From the IMG/VR virus record IMGVR_UViG_3300032053_014324, positions 1-64,000 of that record: a DNA stretch of 64,000 bases; one strand, given 5' to 3'. Made by a program: the position numbers and the translations under genes. Positions 1 to 6,436 of the stretch are shown here, in pieces (positions within the stretch are counted from its first letter, which is position 1; the number at the start of each line of letters is the position of its first letter). Source of the DNA: a virus. Below the pieces are notes generated by a model. It was given only the letters and a program-made list of their open reading frames with translations, was not told the DNA's origin and made no database searches.

Positions 1-120
1 GGTTTCGCCAATGTGCTGTATTCTCCCGGCAAACAACTACCGGGAACTGTTTCAATTAGAAATCATGCCGCAGGAGGGAAGCAATACGTGGGAATTACAG
101 CGAATTTTAATAAGAAATAA
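1..120 (+). CDS. C-terminal end of an unidentified protein (partial)
   Basis: An open frame enters from the left edge and ends at TAA 118-120, giving the last 39 residues of a protein. The tail is rich in Gly, Asn and Lys and ends in NFNKK. No domain can be recognised from so short a piece. It reads in the same direction as everything downstream and is probably the last gene of an upstream unit. Function unknown. Confidence 0.5.
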   Translation, partial: GFANVLYSPGKQLPGTVSIRNHAAGGKQYVGITANFNKK

Positions 121-144
121 TAGATATCTGGATACTATAATTAT

Positions 145-298
145 GTAAAATTTCTTTTTTTCAAAAGAAAGTTTCTATCATGTGAAATATGTGGTAGATT
201 AATACCTAAAACAAGATGGATGTTAGATTTGTAAGCAACTCCCGCCTGAAGACGGAAGTGTTCTGTACTGCAAGAAAGATTATGAAAAGGAGGTATAA
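145..298 (+). pseudogene. possible frameshifted small zinc-finger gene
   Basis: Frame 1 encodes a Cys-x2-Cys knuckle (CEICGR, codons 181-198) and stops at TAA 232-234. Frame 2 then encodes ICKQLPPEDGSVLYCKKDY and stops at TAA 296-298. Joined by a single frame change near 220-230, the two halves look like one small zinc-ribbon protein with paired cysteines. Neither half has a good start codon. I infer a decayed gene or a sequencing indel; coincidence cannot be excluded. Confidence 0.3.
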
Positions 299-370
299 AA
301 TAATTATATAACCAGCGCAAATGAATTTCGTACGATGTATTTTATAATTTTATAAAAGGAGAATTTTTAA

Positions 371-1291
371 ATGAAAACTATAAAAAATAAAACAATTCAA
401 GTTTTTGTTATGTTTTTAATAATTGGCATGCCTTGTGCGATTTTTGCAGGAGCACAGGACCATGTTATCACAGCTGAGGGTTCAGATATAGTCAGCTTCA
501 CTGATGATGCAACTACATGGGGTACGGCAGATCTCATTGGGTCAATTGCACTGAGCTGGACTGATGGCTTGATCGGAGACACTATCAATGGTGGCAATAT
601 ACACCTAGTTGTAAAACCCTTTCCTTCAGAAGGAGATTACAAAATTTCCCTGAAAAAGGTTACCGCCAGTACCCCAGAAGCTATTTATGGGGAGTGGGCT
701 GTTGAAAAGAATGGTGTGCTGGTATGCAGTGGTTCAGGGTGTATCGGGGAAGCAACAGGATTAAACGGAGTCGTGGATGTTGATACATTTAAAGTTGTTA
801 TTACCGATGGTTCTAAAGCCTGGGCAGTAAAAAGTATTATAGGATACAGCTTTATCGGAGTTAAACCTCCTACAACAGTTAAAGGCACTCTCTCTCGTGA
901 TAGTCTGCTCGATCCTTTGACAGGTGTTAAAGTTAAAGCAAAATTTAAAGTTCCTGGGTCTCCTGCAGAAAAAGAGAAAGATTCTACCTCGGATGACGGT
1001 ACATATGTATTCGATTTCGGCGATTTAGATCCTGTGAATTTTAAAAAAGTTGTCATGTTTTTCCAAAATACTGATGCTGACGTAGTATTTAAAGGGTACA
1101 TTGGTATTGCAGGCCGACCCCTTGAAGGTGCGACTGTGGTAGTAACAAGTCAGGTAAATGGACATGTTTGGGCAACAGCAACGGTAGATGCAAATGGATT
1201 GTATGAGTTACACGTAGTAGGAGCGGTCAATAAGAAAATCAATGGTCAACTGGTAAAATTAGGTAAAATTGAAATAGAAATAAAAAAATAA
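371..1291 (+). CDS. exported protein with two Ig-like (carboxypeptidase-regulatory-like) repeats
   Basis: A 306-residue protein with a clear Sec signal peptide: basic MKTIKNK, a hydrophobic core at residues about 9-24, and a likely cut after IFA at about residue 27. The mature part is beta-rich. Two C-terminal segments resemble SdrD/CarboxypepD-regulatory Ig folds, each running from a KG-start strand to a DG/NG-Y-x-(F/L) end: about residues 170-220 and 240-290. It starts at ATG behind AAAGGAG (356-362) and is closed by an intrinsic terminator at 1401. The isolated unit and export signal suggest an accessory (moron-like) gene acting at the host envelope, but a virion role is possible. No family name can be assigned safely. 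Confidence 0.7.
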   Translation: MKTIKNKTIQVFVMFLIIGMPCAIFAGAQDHVITAEGSDIVSFTDDATTWGTADLIGSIALSWTDGLIGDTINGGNIHLVVKPFPSEGDYKISLKKVTASTPEAIYGEWAVEKNGVLVCSGSGCIGEATGLNGVVDVDTFKVVITDGSKAWAVKSIIGYSFIGVKPPTTVKGTLSRDSLLDPLTGVKVKAKFKVPGSPAEKEKDSTSDDGTYVFDFGDLDPVNFKKVVMFFQNTDADVVFKGYIGIAGRPLEGATVVVTSQVNGHVWATATVDANGLYELHVVGAVNKKINGQLVKLGKIEIEIKK

Positions 1292-1335
1292 CCAGAATAG
1301 ATTTGTTTTAGTATAATGAGTAAGAATGGTGAATA

Positions 1336-1369
1336 GTGATCACATTCAGAAAAAATTTCATTGTGATCA
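1336..1369 (+). repeat. inverted repeat TGATCACA / TGTGATCA
   Basis: Perfect 8-bp arms (1337-1344 and 1362-1369) flank an A-rich centre. It lies between the stop of the exported-protein gene and the terminator at 1401. It could be an extra RNA hairpin or an operator; there is no T-run after it. Confidence 0.4.
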
Positions 1370-1400
1370 GATGTGAAGATTTTTTATGATACTAATATAA

Positions 1401-1435
1401 AACCCCCACCATTGTAAACCGGCGGGGGTTTTTTT
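1401..1435 (+). terminator. intrinsic terminator
   Basis: A 10-bp stem with one mismatch (AACCCCCACC / GGCGGGGGTT) and an ATTGTAAACC loop is followed by a run of T. It closes the unit of the exported protein. Confidence 0.85.
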
Positions 1436-1521
1436 ACATGTATACATTAAAAAACTGCTGATATTTATTGATTTCTTCTCTTAACAAATAAATCTGCCGA
1501 TACTATATCAAAGGTGCCTCT

Positions 1522-2103
1522 GTGAAAATAATGCATAATTTTGAAAAAATAGCCAGTATGCGCTTAGCTCATATCAATAATCTTAAATTAGATGGGTATA
1601 CGCCTTCCTTTGATAAAGAAGAAACTAAGAAAACAATGGAGATGCACCTTGATCTTTTGAAGAATTATATAAGTAATTTTGGAGTATACCTTTGGATATA
1701 CTACACACAGTCTGGTTTGATTACACGACGGAAACTATTGAGAACGCTGCGCTTTAAAAGGATAAAACAAATTGCTGCTTCCTATACAAAAAAAATTGAA
1801 AGGGATTATGTTACAATTGAAGAAGTTCTTCTTTTGTATGGTACACTCAATTTGAATAAAGACTTTCTCTATTACTTTATATCAAAAACTTGTCTATCAT
1901 ATACTATATATAAAAGTCATGAGATACATCCTGTTGCAGCGGTGAATGAATTAAAAAACGGAGATGATTTATATCCAAAATTTTCTCAATTTGTGTACAG
2001 TATCTTAGTTGAATATACTATATTGCATAATCTCATGTTTGCCAGCGGTCTGAAGTTAAAGGAAATTACAACTATAGATCGTTGGATGGAAGATTTGGAA
2101 TAA
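1522..2103 (+). CDS. hypothetical protein, helical, basic
   Basis: A 193-residue protein, mostly predicted helix, rich in Lys, Tyr, Leu and Ile, with a basic stretch around residues 68-90 (RRKLLRTLRFKRIK). No motif of a known enzyme is visible. A GTG start at 1522 has AAAGGTG five bases upstream; an in-frame ATG at 1531 is an alternative. A relaxed copy of the phage promoter-like element (CTTAACA 1480, TATATCA 1504) sits directly upstream. Function unknown. Confidence 0.6.
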   Translation: MKIMHNFEKIASMRLAHINNLKLDGYTPSFDKEETKKTMEMHLDLLKNYISNFGVYLWIYYTQSGLITRRKLLRTLRFKRIKQIAASYTKKIERDYVTIEEVLLLYGTLNLNKDFLYYFISKTCLSYTIYKSHEIHPVAAVNELKNGDDLYPKFSQFVYSILVEYTILHNLMFASGLKLKEITTIDRWMEDLE

Positions 2104-2143
2104 CCTGGCGCATGCCAGAAATAATATAAGAAAGGAGATATAT

Positions 2144-2362
2144 ATGCAAAAAGTTATCGATTTCTTCAACAATACATTCGGTAGCGAAGGAAAATGGATA
2201 ATGCTCGCAGTTCTCTGCGTTGTTATCATTCTTGCTATCGTTTTGTTTTCGTATGTCATAGCGAATCTGAAATGGGTTCTTCTCGGAGCAGCTATTCTTG
2301 TGGTACTAGCAGCGGTAGGACTTATCCTGTATAAAAAATATGGACCCGTTGCAAAAGCATAA
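2144..2362 (+). CDS. small two-helix membrane protein
   Basis: A 72-residue protein whose two hydrophobic segments (about residues 18-40 and 44-63) are separated by a short NLKW turn. The C-terminus is basic (YKKYGPVAKA). It has a strong AAAGGAGAT ribosome site. Size and topology would fit a class II holin-type or another small phage membrane protein, but there is no lysis gene beside it, so function is not assigned. Confidence 0.7.
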   Translation: MQKVIDFFNNTFGSEGKWIMLAVLCVVIILAIVLFSYVIANLKWVLLGAAILVVLAAVGLILYKKYGPVAKA

Positions 2363-2368
2363 TTTACT

Positions 2369-2395
2369 AAGGGGAGAGGGGGAGTAATCCCCCTC
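2369..2395 (+). promoter_or_regulatory. hairpin between an early AGGGG motif and the next start codon
   Basis: GAGGGGG (2376-2382) can pair with CCCCCTC (2389-2395) around a 6-nt loop; no T-run follows. The next start (2406) has no nearby Shine-Dalgarno. Folding this stem would bring AAGGGGAG (2369-2376) within about 10 nt of the ATG, so it may set translation of the next gene. This is inference. Confidence 0.35.
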
Positions 2396-2405
2396 ACCAA
2401 TTACT

Positions 2406-2777
2406 ATGAATGAATTAACAAAAAAATTATATAAACTTGAGATCGGAAAAATACTTGTACTTAAAAATAAAGATGGTACTAGTGAAGGAACGATCTTGCG
2501 AGTCCCTTCTGGATGGGTATATAGATATACTCTTCGTAATGGGGCATGCTGCTGCTTTATACCATACTCAGAAGACGTAAGTCACTGGGATGTAGACTTA
2601 TTAATAAAAAAGTGTCCGTTCTGTGGTTCTAAAAATATTTTTGTTATTGCTGATGAAATAAAATTCAAAGTGAGCTGTTCTGATTGTAAAGCAACTACTA
2701 AAGAATACGATACCAAACAAGATGCTGTTTCTGTGTGGAATTCAATAATATTGAAAGTACCAGAAAATCCTGCTTGA
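2406..2777 (+). CDS. Lar-like zinc-ribbon protein
   Basis: A 123-residue protein. The C-terminal half (about residues 69-113) has the layout of the Lar restriction-alleviation family: CPFCGS, then about 20 residues, then CSDC, and a closing A-V-x-x-W-N. The N-terminal 65 residues are extra and contain a CCC cluster. In phages such proteins are known or suspected to counter type I restriction, but many Lar-like ribbons are unproven. The family match is fairly clear from the cysteine pattern; an anti-restriction role is inference. Confidence 0.7.
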   Translation: MNELTKKLYKLEIGKILVLKNKDGTSEGTILRVPSGWVYRYTLRNGACCCFIPYSEDVSHWDVDLLIKKCPFCGSKNIFVIADEIKFKVSCSDCKATTKEYDTKQDAVSVWNSIILKVPENPA

Positions 2778-2803
2778 CAGATAATGTATATCTGGTGTAT
2801 ATG
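2774..2803 (+). promoter_or_regulatory. possible sigma70-type promoter
   Basis: A perfect TTGACA at 2774-2779 overlaps the preceding stop codon. An 18-nt spacer leads to TATATG at 2798-2803. It lies just upstream of the DUF3307-like gene. The -10 box is weak (4 of 6). Confidence 0.4.
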
Positions 2804-2829
2804 TTGTGGCATATATAGGGAGGCTGTGT

Positions 2830-3264
2830 ATGCCAGGAGATTTCATATTTCGCATGATTCTTGGTCATCTTGTTGGTGACTATTTTCTTCAAAACAATTG
2901 GATGGCTCTTAACAAAAAAGATCGATTCCTGCCTTGTTTTGTACATTGTATTCTATACACCTTCGCTGTTTGCCTTTTTATACAAACAGAACTTCGTATG
3001 CAATTTCCAAACACTATTGTACTTAATATAATTGGTATCTTTTTATCTCATTTTATTATAGATTATACTAATATTGTTGATAGATATCTTGATTTAATCG
3101 GAGGGCGTAGCTGGAAAAATACAGAGCAGCTTATACGAAAATTAATTAGTATGTATTCACCACATGTGTGCATCGCATACTCTACTATTGTTTCAACAGT
3201 TATTGATAACACATTACATCTACTGTGTATGTATTATTTGTTTACGTTTACAATACAATTTTGA
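2830..3264 (+). CDS. DUF3307-like membrane protein
   Basis: A 144-residue polytopic membrane protein. The N-terminal signature GHLVGDYFLQNNWMA followed by NKK, a membrane segment and a later LSHFIIDY matches the DUF3307 family (histidine and aspartate residues in hydrophobic helices), which is common in phages but of unknown function. The ATG at 2830 is chosen because GGGAGG (2818-2823) lies at correct spacing; an upstream GTG at 2806 is in frame but lacks a ribosome site. No terminator follows before the RHH gene. Confidence 0.7.
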   Translation: MPGDFIFRMILGHLVGDYFLQNNWMALNKKDRFLPCFVHCILYTFAVCLFIQTELRMQFPNTIVLNIIGIFLSHFIIDYTNIVDRYLDLIGGRSWKNTEQLIRKLISMYSPHVCIAYSTIVSTVIDNTLHLLCMYYLFTFTIQF

Positions 3265-3312
3265 AAAAATAAAGATATTTAGGTTTTATAAGAAGACAAA
3301 AATGAGATTTCT

Positions 3313-3522
3313 GTGGATACAATAAAAATTATCCAAAAAGTAAAAAGTGATCCAACAAAAAATACGACAATACTGACGTGTCGTATAGCAGCTGCTCTAT
3401 CTAAAGATTTATCAGATATCTGTCGGGCAGAAAAGTTAAAAAAGTCTTCGATTGTTGAAGCAATTGTAGAAGATTTTGTTGAATCGTATAAGAAAGTCCG
3501 CTACACGGAGAAGAAGAAGTGA
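3313..3522 (+). CDS. ribbon-helix-helix DNA-binding protein
   Basis: A 69-residue protein with the size and pattern of the CopG/Arc ribbon-helix-helix fold: a short strand (TTILTCRI), a helix with ICRAEK, a turn containing KKSS, and a second helix with IVEAIVEDFVESY. It probably acts as a dimeric repressor or modulator. It starts with GTG. Downstream lie two terminators, then an inverted repeat that overlaps the promoter-like element of the structural operon at 3708; that repeat is a plausible target. The assignment rests on pattern only. Confidence 0.65.
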   Translation: MDTIKIIQKVKSDPTKNTTILTCRIAAALSKDLSDICRAEKLKKSSIVEAIVEDFVESYKKVRYTEKKK

Positions 3523-3532
3523 GAAAATGAGG

Positions 3533-3569
3533 GGAGTTGCTTATTCGTTGGGGGCGTACAAGCAACTCC
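3533..3569 (+). ncRNA. strong hairpin, possible structured leader or small RNA
   Basis: Perfect 10-bp arms GGAGTTGCTT (3533-3542) and AAGCAACTCC (3560-3569) enclose a 17-nt loop in a gap without genes. A terminator-like stem follows at 3598. Together they could form a short transcript end or a small RNA. AAGCAACTCC also occurs at 233-242. Confidence 0.3.
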
Positions 3570-3597
3570 GACCAGAAAGATAAAAATGTGCTTCTAA

Positions 3598-3622
3598 CCA
3601 TATCGGAGATATGGAGGTTTTT
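3598..3622 (+). terminator. intrinsic terminator (weak)
   Basis: CCATATC / GATATGG with a GGA loop, then AGG and a T6 run. Confidence 0.55.
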
Positions 3623-3629
3623 TGCAACT

Positions 3630-3667
3630 AAAAAACCCCAAGTTTTTTTAAACTTGGGGTTTTTTAT
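3630..3667 (+). terminator. strong, probably bidirectional terminator
   Basis: A symmetric stem of about 16 bp (arms 3630-3645 and 3650-3665, core ACCCCAAG / CTTGGGGT) has an A-run before and a T-run after it. It separates the accessory region from the structural operon. Confidence 0.9.
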
Positions 3668-3698
3668 TATAAAATATGCCGAAAATAATTTATGATGG

Positions 3699-3731
3699 AT
3701 AGGTATACTTAAAAAAGTATTGCGTACCTAT
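3699..3731 (+). repeat. nested inverted repeat overlapping a promoter-like element
   Basis: Outer arms ATAGGTA (3699-3705) and TACCTAT (3725-3731), inner arms ATACTT (3705-3710) and AAGTAT (3715-3720). The repeat covers the CTTAAAA box at 3708. It could be an operator for the nearby RHH protein. Confidence 0.45.
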
Positions 3732-3737
3732 ATTTTT
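3708..3737 (+). promoter_or_regulatory. phage promoter-like element, site 1
   Basis: CTTAAAA (3708-3714), 16 nt, TATTTTT (3731-3737). It lies 21 nt before the start of the first structural gene and just after a strong terminator, where a promoter is required. Confidence 0.6.
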
Positions 3738-3758
3738 AAAAATGCAAGGAGATATGAT

Positions 3759-4688
3759 ATGAACGAGACGTATTCTAACCTTGATCCTAAACAGATCGAT
3801 CTATTAAACAAAAAAATGCAGCAAGTAAGTAACGACCCAATGCTAGCAGATGACCTCCCCTCATCAAAGCTTGCTGGATTAGGTACTTCAATGTCAGCTG
3901 CTTTCACAGGATCAATTCAAACAACAGCACCACTATCGTCACCAGGAATATCAACAATTGTTTCACCAGACAGTGTTTTTGCAACGCCACAAAAAGCAGA
4001 TGCAATTAAATCAAAAATAGCTGAAATAGAACGCGAACTCGGTTCATTAACAGCAGACCCAGTATCAGAAAGTGATCTTACTTACCGAGATAGTACCGGA
4101 AACGAAACATTTTACGTCAAAAATATCTGCGGTGGTCATTATATTCTGAGTGATATGCAAATGGACAAAATACCGGCAGGAAAGTCGGTAGATTTGCTAC
4201 AAATGGCCCAACTGGAAGATTTGAAAAAATCAAGAGATCTACGAAAAGCTATTCGTGGTGTTGGATCAGAAAGGACTCTGCAACGTCTTACTGAAAGAGA
4301 ATATCTTGAAGAAAAACGAAAAGAATTGGAAAATAAGAAGAGGCTTGATATTCTTCAACAGCAGGATCAATTGAGAAGGATGAACCAACCAAACCAACAA
4401 CAGCAACAGCAGCTACTTCCCCATGAGCGCCAATTCGAACCCAATCTTGCAAATAGAGGAATTCGCCCCGCTATAGAAGCACGATTGGGTAAACTCGCCC
4501 TCAGAACAGATAGCAATGCTGACAATAGGCGACAGGCGATGTCGAGCTATGAATTCATATCCTGGCTTCAACAAGAAAGATTGACTCATGCTGAAATAGA
4601 AAATATAATGGGGCACCCTAGTGTCGTTAACGATCATGACATTAGGGCAGCTCTTCTTGAAAAGAAAAAATCCACACCACCTGAATAG
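3759..4688 (+). CDS. putative virion protein with coiled coil and Gln-rich tract
   Basis: A 309-residue protein. The N-terminal 75 residues are Ser/Thr/Pro-rich and probably flexible. A short helix at about 78-92 is followed by a compact beta segment (YVKNICGGHYIL). A long charged helix at about 155-210 ends in a run of glutamines near residue 212. The C-terminus is helical (EFISWLQQERLTHAEI). ATG 3759 is chosen because AAGGAG lies 7 nt upstream; an in-frame TTG at 3720 falls inside the promoter element. It is first in a two-gene operon with the next protein and is probably a structural or assembly component. No family recognised. Confidence 0.65.
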   Translation: MNETYSNLDPKQIDLLNKKMQQVSNDPMLADDLPSSKLAGLGTSMSAAFTGSIQTTAPLSSPGISTIVSPDSVFATPQKADAIKSKIAEIERELGSLTADPVSESDLTYRDSTGNETFYVKNICGGHYILSDMQMDKIPAGKSVDLLQMAQLEDLKKSRDLRKAIRGVGSERTLQRLTEREYLEEKRKELENKKRLDILQQQDQLRRMNQPNQQQQQQLLPHERQFEPNLANRGIRPAIEARLGKLALRTDSNADNRRQAMSSYEFISWLQQERLTHAEIENIMGHPSVVNDHDIRAALLEKKKSTPPE

Positions 4689-4697
4689 GAGACAAAA

Positions 4698-5633
4698 ATG
4701 CTTAGGTTAGTCAGTGTTTATGAACAAGCGGCGGACCATATTACATTTCAAACAGAAGAATTTACTGGCGAAGCAGTTCCATATGTTATGTTTGATACAA
4801 GTACTGGCGTTTCAATATATTCACCAAATTATACGGAGGATTATCCAGCATGGCGTGCTACTGCTATAGCAACATCCACTGGATCTGCTGTATATAGATT
4901 TACTATTAACAACAGTAATCTCTATCCAGCAACATCTAAAACTATTGCTGATTATACTACCCTCAGTCCTCGTTTGTTCAAAACAATGACTTTGCAGGAG
5001 TATACAATACTTAATGATGTTCTTATTCGATTCGATCTTGTTCGAAGGCGCTTACCAAATCCAGGTATCGGATTAGCATCAACTGATGGTATTGGTGAAG
5101 ATGGAGTAGTTGCTTTTACTGGGGGTCACGAAAAAAAGATGATGATTAGCGAAATCATGTCAATGGGTGAAGGAGCCATTCTTGAAATTAATGGAACTCC
5201 TCCAAGAACACAGTTCTGGCCAGTATATCTAACTCCAGAAAATGATAAAATATATAATCCGTATTATTCAAATGCAGGTATCCCCAATGATATGATGGAG
5301 CTTGCCAAAATGGGAACTCTTATTCGTTGCCTTATAGCTATGGGTATTCTTGAAGTGGATATCAGCTTCTCAACTTCAGATAGCGGACTACAGCTGACAT
5401 TTGACAGAGCAGCAGGTGTTAAAGGATGGCACGATGCCCTCATTACTGAATACAAAGAAATGAAAAGTTTATTCAAATGGAACCACGCCAACCACGCGGG
5501 TGTGGGGGTCGGAACTGTACCATGGTCAGCAACCGGAATTTGGGGTACTCTTATGAATAATGCTACTTCTGGCGGAACATTGGGGCTTACATCATTATTG
5601 GGCTTTACCGCCCGTGGTAATGTTCCACTATAG
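4698..5633 (+). CDS. putative virion structural protein
   Basis: A 311-residue globular protein with no signal peptide, beta-rich at the start and end and helical in the middle (about 195-265). Two STG tripeptides (DTSTGV, ATSTGS) resemble those in the fibre proteins. It follows the coiled-coil protein by 9 nt and is closed by a strong terminator. Position and composition suggest a head or neck virion component. I do not recognise the fold, and it is not obviously an HK97-type capsid protein. Confidence 0.65.
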   Translation: MLRLVSVYEQAADHITFQTEEFTGEAVPYVMFDTSTGVSIYSPNYTEDYPAWRATAIATSTGSAVYRFTINNSNLYPATSKTIADYTTLSPRLFKTMTLQEYTILNDVLIRFDLVRRRLPNPGIGLASTDGIGEDGVVAFTGGHEKKMMISEIMSMGEGAILEINGTPPRTQFWPVYLTPENDKIYNPYYSNAGIPNDMMELAKMGTLIRCLIAMGILEVDISFSTSDSGLQLTFDRAAGVKGWHDALITEYKEMKSLFKWNHANHAGVGVGTVPWSATGIWGTLMNNATSGGTLGLTSLLGFTARGNVPL

Positions 5634-5688
5634 TGTATATTTGTGTAAAGTCAGTTTGGGCGTAAGATCTCCTTTTTGATTACACTTT

Positions 5689-5716
5689 ATTCCCCCTACG
5701 TCAGGGGGAATTTTTT
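5689..5716 (+). terminator. intrinsic terminator
   Basis: ATTCCCCCT (5689-5697), ACGTC loop, AGGGGGAAT, then a T6 run. It ends the two-gene structural operon. Confidence 0.9.
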
Positions 5717-5724
5717 ACAGTTTT

Positions 5725-5754
5725 TTTAAAAAATTGATGTACTTTTTTAAACTT
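5725..5754 (+). promoter_or_regulatory. phage promoter-like element, site 2
   Basis: TTTAAAA (5725-5731), 16 nt, TAAACTT (5748-5754), placed between a terminator and the lipoprotein gene. The first base and the fifth base of the downstream box deviate from the other sites. Confidence 0.45.
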
Positions 5755-5798
5755 TTTTGCATAAAGTGGATTCTAATAAATTACGTGAGGTATTTTTA

Positions 5799-6062
5799 AT
5801 GAAAAAGTTTAATACCCTAGTAATTCTGGTGCTTGTTTTATCAATGATCGCATGCTCATCAATATCGGTAAGCAAAATACAGCCGTCAGGTGATCTGACA
5901 GGGTATATTTTGTTAAAAGATGGTAAGAAAATTTCATTTGAGAAGGCATTCGTCAGTGTTGATGGAAAACTCATCAGAATAAACAGTACCCTTGTTCGCC
6001 AGACAGTTCTTATGGAAAATGTGGCGAGCGTGTGCTTAGGAAAAGATAAGACTAAAAAATAG
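5799..6062 (+). CDS. small lipoprotein (moron-like)
   Basis: An 87-residue protein. The signal sequence starts MKKFNTLVILVLVL and ends in a lipobox-like SMIAC, giving a lipidated Cys at about residue 19. The mature part (about 68 residues) is beta-rich with GYILLKDGKKISF and resembles small outer-membrane lipoproteins. ATG 5799 is chosen for the signal peptide and the upstream GTGAGG; a longer frame upstream is not credible. Terminators on both sides and its own promoter-like element make it a one-gene cassette inside structural genes. Superinfection exclusion or another surface-changing role is the usual guess for such genes; that is inference. Confidence 0.75.
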   Translation: MKKFNTLVILVLVLSMIACSSISVSKIQPSGDLTGYILLKDGKKISFEKAFVSVDGKLIRINSTLVRQTVLMENVASVCLGKDKTKK

Positions 6063-6081
6063 ATAAGACTAAAAAATAGAT
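6045..6081 (+). repeat. short tandem repeat
   Basis: AGATAAGACTAAAAAAT occurs twice in tandem across the lipoprotein stop codon, so the second copy lies just after the gene. Probably a recent slippage duplication. Confidence 0.6.
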
Positions 6082-6112
6082 AAAATCAATGAAACTATCC
6101 CATTCGCAGAAA

Positions 6113-6136
6113 GGCCCCTGGAAACAGGGGTTTTTT
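6113..6136 (+). terminator. intrinsic terminator
   Basis: CCCCTG, GAAA tetraloop, CAGGGG, T6 run. It ends the lipoprotein cassette. Confidence 0.9.
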
Positions 6137-6148
6137 ATTATAGAAATA

Positions 6149-6178
6149 CTTAAAGTTAAATGAATATTTTATATATTT
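6149..6178 (+). promoter_or_regulatory. phage promoter-like element, site 3
   Basis: CTTAAAG (6149-6155), 16 nt, TATATTT (6172-6178), 39 nt before the next start codon and directly after a terminator. Confidence 0.6.
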
Positions 6179-6217
6179 CTATCTTAGAAACCAGACACTA
6201 TATTCAGGAGGACATCA

Positions 6218-6421
6218 ATGGCTTACTCAGGCAACATTAAATTCATATTTGAAACTAATAACGAAGCTCTCGTAGAAGAAACACCATCAGGCGCTACTTC
6301 GTATGATAGGCACGTTAAAGTTAATGCTGATTTCTCTGCAAAAGTTCGGGGAGATGTTATCAGCTATAACTACAATGCTCGTAGCAATTTTAACGATGGT
6401 CACGATATAACCATTGTATAA
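6218..6421 (+). CDS. small hypothetical protein
   Basis: A 67-residue protein with a very good ribosome site (AGGAGG, 6 nt spacing) and an upstream promoter-like element. It is rich in Asn, Asp and Ser with alternating hydrophobic residues, suggesting a small beta structure. It heads a long operon to about 9906. A high level of translation suggests an abundant virion part such as a decoration protein, but nothing in the sequence proves it. Confidence 0.6.
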   Translation: MAYSGNIKFIFETNNEALVEETPSGATSYDRHVKVNADFSAKVRGDVISYNYNARSNFNDGHDITIV

Positions 6422-6436
6422 CATTTTTTGGGTAGC

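Noticed and set aside
124-298. Stop-codon reassignment to explain the split zinc-finger frame
   Set aside because: All other genes end normally at TAA, TAG and TGA and contain none of these internally.
685-1101. Open frame on the - strand opposite the exported protein
   Set aside because: No ribosome site; the + strand has signal peptide, ribosome site and terminator.
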